This document shows, piece after piece, positions 5,555-7,998 of a DNA stretch of 7,998 nt. Within the stretch, counting starts at the first letter, position 1. Each line of letters begins with the position of its first letter. Origin of the DNA: Gammaproteobacteria bacterium (GTDB lineage: Bacteria; Pseudomonadota; Gammaproteobacteria; UBA9214); NCBI GenBank assembly GCA_029881775.1, contig JAOULY010000072.1, positions 1 to 7,998 of the forward strand. The letters run 5' to 3'. The notes under the pieces are model-generated. The model did not search any database. It was given only the letters and a program-made list of their open reading frames with translations, and had not been told where the DNA came from. Both the position numbers and the translations under genes were made by a program.

Positions 5555-5884
5555 ATGGCACGCGTTACCGTAGAAGACTGTCTCGACAAGGTCGATAACC
5601 GCTTTCAGCTGGTGCTGGTCGCCACCAAGCGTGCCCGGCAGCTGGCCAATGGCGTGCAGCCACTGGTTGACTGGGAAAATGACAAGCCCACCATCGTGGC
5701 GCTGCGTGAAATTGCCGAAGGCCTGATCGGCCCCTCGATTCTCACTGAACCTGTACGCATGGTGGTCGAGGATGATGAAACGGCTGAAATGGCCGCCTTG
5801 CTGGCAGAAGCTGATGCGCCGGGCGGGGATATGCCTGCTGCCGGTGTAGAAGAAGCACCGCCAGCCGCACCGGCCGAAGACTGA
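5555..5884 (+). CDS. rpoZ: DNA-directed RNA polymerase omega subunit
   Basis: The predicted protein has 109 residues; E. coli omega has 91. Omega helps fold and hold the beta-prime subunit, and in E. coli it forms part of a ppGpp-binding site on RNA polymerase. MARVTVEDCLDKVDNRF (1-17), LVLVATKRARQ (19-29), ENDKPTIVALREIAEGLI (about 41-58) match the conserved omega core. After about residue 65 an acidic tail rich in Ala, Pro and Glu extends the protein beyond E. coli length and looks disordered. The ATG at 5555 is chosen because AGGAG (5544-5548) lies 6 bases upstream and MARVTV is the usual N-terminus, although the frame is open further up to 5510. It follows gmk and a folding leader, and is followed directly by a strong terminator ahead of spoT. 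Confidence 0.96.
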   Translation: MARVTVEDCLDKVDNRFQLVLVATKRARQLANGVQPLVDWENDKPTIVALREIAEGLIGPSILTEPVRMVVEDDETAEMAALLAEADAPGGDMPAAGVEEAPPAAPAED

Positions 5885-5892
5885 TTCGACAC

Positions 5893-5922
5893 AAACAGCG
5901 CCGCCCGGCGCTGTTTTTTTTT
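5893..5922 (+). terminator. Intrinsic terminator after rpoZ
   Basis: AAACAGCGCC (5893-5902) pairs perfectly with GGCGCTGTTT (5907-5916) around a GCCC loop. The right arm runs into nine consecutive T (5914-5922). It begins 9 bases after the rpoZ stop. This is a textbook Rho-independent terminator, so most transcripts from gmk-rpoZ should end here, and spoT would depend on read-through or its own promoter. Confidence 0.9.
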
Positions 5923-5939
5923 GCGTTATGACCCCGGCA

Positions 5940-5958
5940 ACATGCCGTCCCGGTATGT
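5940..5958 (+). promoter_or_regulatory. Small hairpin in the spoT upstream region
   Basis: ACATGCCG (5940-5947) can pair with CGGTATGT (5951-5958) over eight positions, one of them G-T, around a TCC loop. It lies 37 bases before the spoT start, between the rpoZ terminator and the spoT ribosome site. Its role is unknown and it may be chance. I found no convincing spoT promoter in 5923-5994. Confidence 0.25.
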
Positions 5959-5994
5959 GCGCGTGTCCCTGATGGGGTTATATTAGAGGTACCC

Positions 5995-7998
5995 ATGTTC
6001 ACCCCGGCAGGTACCGAAACTCACCCGATGGCAACACGCGCGGACATTATCAGCGATGACCAATCACGCTTCCTGATCAGTGATTTGTGCCACATGCTGG
6101 AAGATTACCTGGAGCCCGACCAGATCCAGGAGGTTTACCGCGCCTACCTGTTCGGTGCGGAGGCGCATGAAGGTCAGCATCGCCTGTCCGGCGAACCCTA
6201 TATTTACCACCCGATAGCCGCTGCGCGCATCCTGGCGGAATTGCGTCTCGACGCGAAATCCATCGTGGCAGCCATCCTGCACGATGTTATCGAGGACACG
6301 CCAACCGTCAAGGAGCAGATTGCGACCGAGTTTGGTGAGGATGTGGCCGAGCTGGTCGACGGGGTCAGCAAGCTCACGCAAATCGAGTTCGAGTCCACGG
6401 CCGAGGCGCAGGCGGAAAATTTCCGCAAGATGATCCTCGCCATGGTGCGTGACATTCGCGTAATCCTGGTGAAACTCGCCGATCGACTGCACAACATGCG
6501 CACCCTGGGGTCCATGCCTCCGGACAAGCGCCGCCGCATAGCACGCGAAACGCTGGATATCTACGCGCCGATTGCGAACCGCCTGGGTATCAACGCGCTG
6601 CGTGTCGAGCTGGAAGATCTCGGTTTCGCGGCACTCTACCCGCTGCGCTACAAGGTGCTGAAAAAAGCAGTCAAGGCAGCGCGCGGTCATCGCAAGGAAG
6701 TGCTGAACAAGATCGAGAAATCAATCAAGCGTCGTGTGCGGCAGGAAAAACTGCAGGGCCGCATCCTCAGTCGCGAGAAGCATCTCTTCAGTCTGTACTG
6801 CAAGATACGCGACAAGACCCTGTCGTTTGAGGAAACCTACGACGTCTATGCGTTTCGCATAGTCGTTGCTGACGTCGATACCTGCTACCGCATGCTGGGT
6901 GTCGTGCATAACCTGTTCAAGCCGGTGCCGGGCAAGTTCAAGGACTACATTGCCATCCCCAAGGGCAACGGCTACCAGTCATTGCACACCATCCTGTTTG
7001 GCCCGTACGGCATCCCCATCGAAGTACAGATCCGCACGGAAGACATGGACAGGGTCGCGGAATCCGGAGTGGCGGCGCACTGGGTATATAAATCCGGCGA
7101 GGAGAATCTTGACCAGATGCATGCCGGCGCGCGCGAGTGGATGCATGAGTTGCTGGAAATGCAGCAGCATGCGGGCAACTCAATGGAGTTCCTGGAAAGC
7201 GTCAAGATCGACCTGTTCCCGGATGCTGTTTACGTGTTTTCGCCGATGGGTGAAATCATGAAGTTGCCGCATGGTGCAACGGTGGTCGACTTCGCCTATT
7301 CGGTCCATACCGACATCGGCAATACCTGTATCGCCGCACGTGTCGACCGGCAGGATGTGCCGCTCAGTACCGTGCTGAAGTCCGGTCAGACGGTTGAAAT
7401 TATTACCTCCGAAGGTTCGCATCCAAGTCCGGCCTGGCTGTCATTCGTGGTATCGGCCAAGGCACGTTCCAATATCCGTCATCACCAGAAGAACCTGCAG
7501 CGTGACGATGCCATTACGCTCGGTCGCCGTATGCTTGACCGGGCGCTGGGCGTGTTTAATTCCTCCGCCGCGCAGGTTGACTCCGATCGACTGGTGGCGT
7601 TGCTGAAGGAATACCACCTGGATGAACCGGACGATCTCCTCAATGAGGTAGGCCTGGGCCGTCGTTCCTCGGTGCTGGTGGCGCGTGCACTGGTGCATGG
7701 CGAAGAAGGCGGTGAACACGGGCGTGATGGCACCAGCATGCCACCGTTGGTCATCAAGGGTACCGAGGGCATGGTGACGCGCTTCTCCAAGTGTTGTCGT
7801 CCTATACCGGGGGACCCGGTGGTGGCTGTTATTACCCACGGGCGTGGGCTGATGATTCATAACCGGCACTGCCGCAATATCACCGACGGCAAGCACCATG
7901 CAGACAATTGCCTGGACGTGCAGTGGGAACCGGGTATACAAGGCGAATTCCCGGTGGATGTGAGGGTCGAGGTCGAGGAGCGGCGCGGCGTACTGGCG
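5995..7998 (+). CDS. spoT: SpoT, bifunctional (p)ppGpp hydrolase/synthetase (3' end outside window)
   Basis: The reading frame runs off the window after 668 codons; E. coli SpoT has 702. SpoT degrades (p)ppGpp to GDP/GTP plus pyrophosphate and can synthesise it, setting the stringent response. The hydrolase HD domain shows YHP (H72), HDVIED (96-101) and KLADRLHNMRTL. The synthetase domain shows REKHLFSLYCK, DVYAFR (283-288), KFKDYIAIPKGNGYQSLHT (314-332) and EVQIRT with the catalytic-type E343. A TGS domain begins near DLFPDAVYVF (406 onward). The conserved CC pair is C600-C601 in FSKCCRPIPGD, and an ACT domain begins near 640 and is cut off. The start ATG at 5995 has AGAGG (5985-5989) 5 bases upstream; a later ATG (6028) has none. 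The N-terminus is about 24 residues longer than in E. coli. The bifunctional RxKD motif reads KFKD here. A terminator separates it from rpoZ. Confidence 0.97.
   Translation, partial: MFTPAGTETHPMATRADIISDDQSRFLISDLCHMLEDYLEPDQIQEVYRAYLFGAEAHEGQHRLSGEPYIYHPIAAARILAELRLDAKSIVAAILHDVIEDTPTVKEQIATEFGEDVAELVDGVSKLTQIEFESTAEAQAENFRKMILAMVRDIRVILVKLADRLHNMRTLGSMPPDKRRRIARETLDIYAPIANRLGINALRVELEDLGFAALYPLRYKVLKKAVKAARGHRKEVLNKIEKSIKRRVRQEKLQGRILSREKHLFSLYCKIRDKTLSFEETYDVYAFRIVVADVDTCYRMLGVVHNLFKPVPGKFKDYIAIPKGNGYQSLHTILFGPYGIPIEVQIRTEDMDRVAESGVAAHWVYKSGEENLDQMHAGAREWMHELLEMQQHAGNSMEFLESVKIDLFPDAVYVFSPMGEIMKLPHGATVVDFAYSVHTDIGNTCIAARVDRQDVPLSTVLKSGQTVEIITSEGSHPSPAWLSFVVSAKARSNIRHHQKNLQRDDAITLGRRMLDRALGVFNSSAAQVDSDRLVALLKEYHLDEPDDLLNEVGLGRRSSVLVARALVHGEEGGEHGRDGTSMPPLVIKGTEGMVTRFSKCCRPIPGDPVVAVITHGRGLMIHNRHCRNITDGKHHADNCLDVQWEPGIQGEFPVDVRVEVEERRGVLA

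Noticed and set aside
5979..5984. TATATT as a -10 box for spoT
   Set aside because: Transcription would begin near 5991, leaving only about 4 bases before the ATG and excluding the AGAGG ribosome site. No -35 is present at 16-18 bases.
6064..6690. 208-codon open frame on the minus strand inside spoT
   Set aside because: It is antisense to the hydrolase domain of SpoT, which is unmistakable. The antisense protein has no recognisable family motif.

Overview
The window looks like chromosomal core-genome DNA from a gammaproteobacterium of moderately high GC. Predicted proteins match E. coli relatives in length and motifs (HemW, RdgB, RNase PH, YicC, Gmk, RpoZ, SpoT). The order rph / yicC - gmk - rpoZ - spoT, with rdgB and hemW nearby, is typical of that class. 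I see no transposase, phage gene, CRISPR array, tRNA or rRNA. Species cannot be named from this alone.

Layout. On the minus strand, reading right to left: rph (RNase PH, tRNA 3' maturation), rdgB (non-canonical purine NTP clean-up), hemW (radical-SAM heme chaperone) and a 60-residue CPXCG cysteine-rich protein whose start overlaps the hemW end. The usual rdgB-hemW neighbourhood is interrupted by a plus-strand gene at 1670-2077 for a small multi-pass membrane protein resembling the YjdF/DUF2238 group. On the plus strand, diverging from rph at about 3671-3802: yicC (endoribonuclease family), gmk (guanylate kinase), rpoZ (RNA polymerase omega) and spoT ((p)ppGpp hydrolase/synthetase). spoT runs off the right edge after 668 codons. 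The plus-strand genes form the classical guanine-nucleotide/stringent-response cluster: Gmk makes GDP, SpoT sets the ppGpp level, and omega forms part of a ppGpp site on RNA polymerase.

The gene content is ordinary; the interest is in the intergenic DNA. Two REP-like inverted doublets (2125-2230 and 2894-2957) share a GTAGGA head, and their stems differ by compensatory base changes. The second supplies the stop codon of rph. A different inverted repeat, of the dispersed 'GTCATTGCGAGCG..GAAGCAATCT' type, fills the yicC-gmk gap almost up to the gmk start. The gmk-rpoZ gap holds alternating complementary segments (CAAGCAGTT / AACTGCTTG / CAAGCAGTT / AACTG) that could form mutually exclusive hairpins just before the rpoZ ribosome binding site. 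A strong intrinsic terminator lies between rpoZ and spoT, two genes that are co-transcribed in E. coli.

I found no convincing new multi-gene system. The best leads are the rpoZ leader structure and the REP-like doublets.
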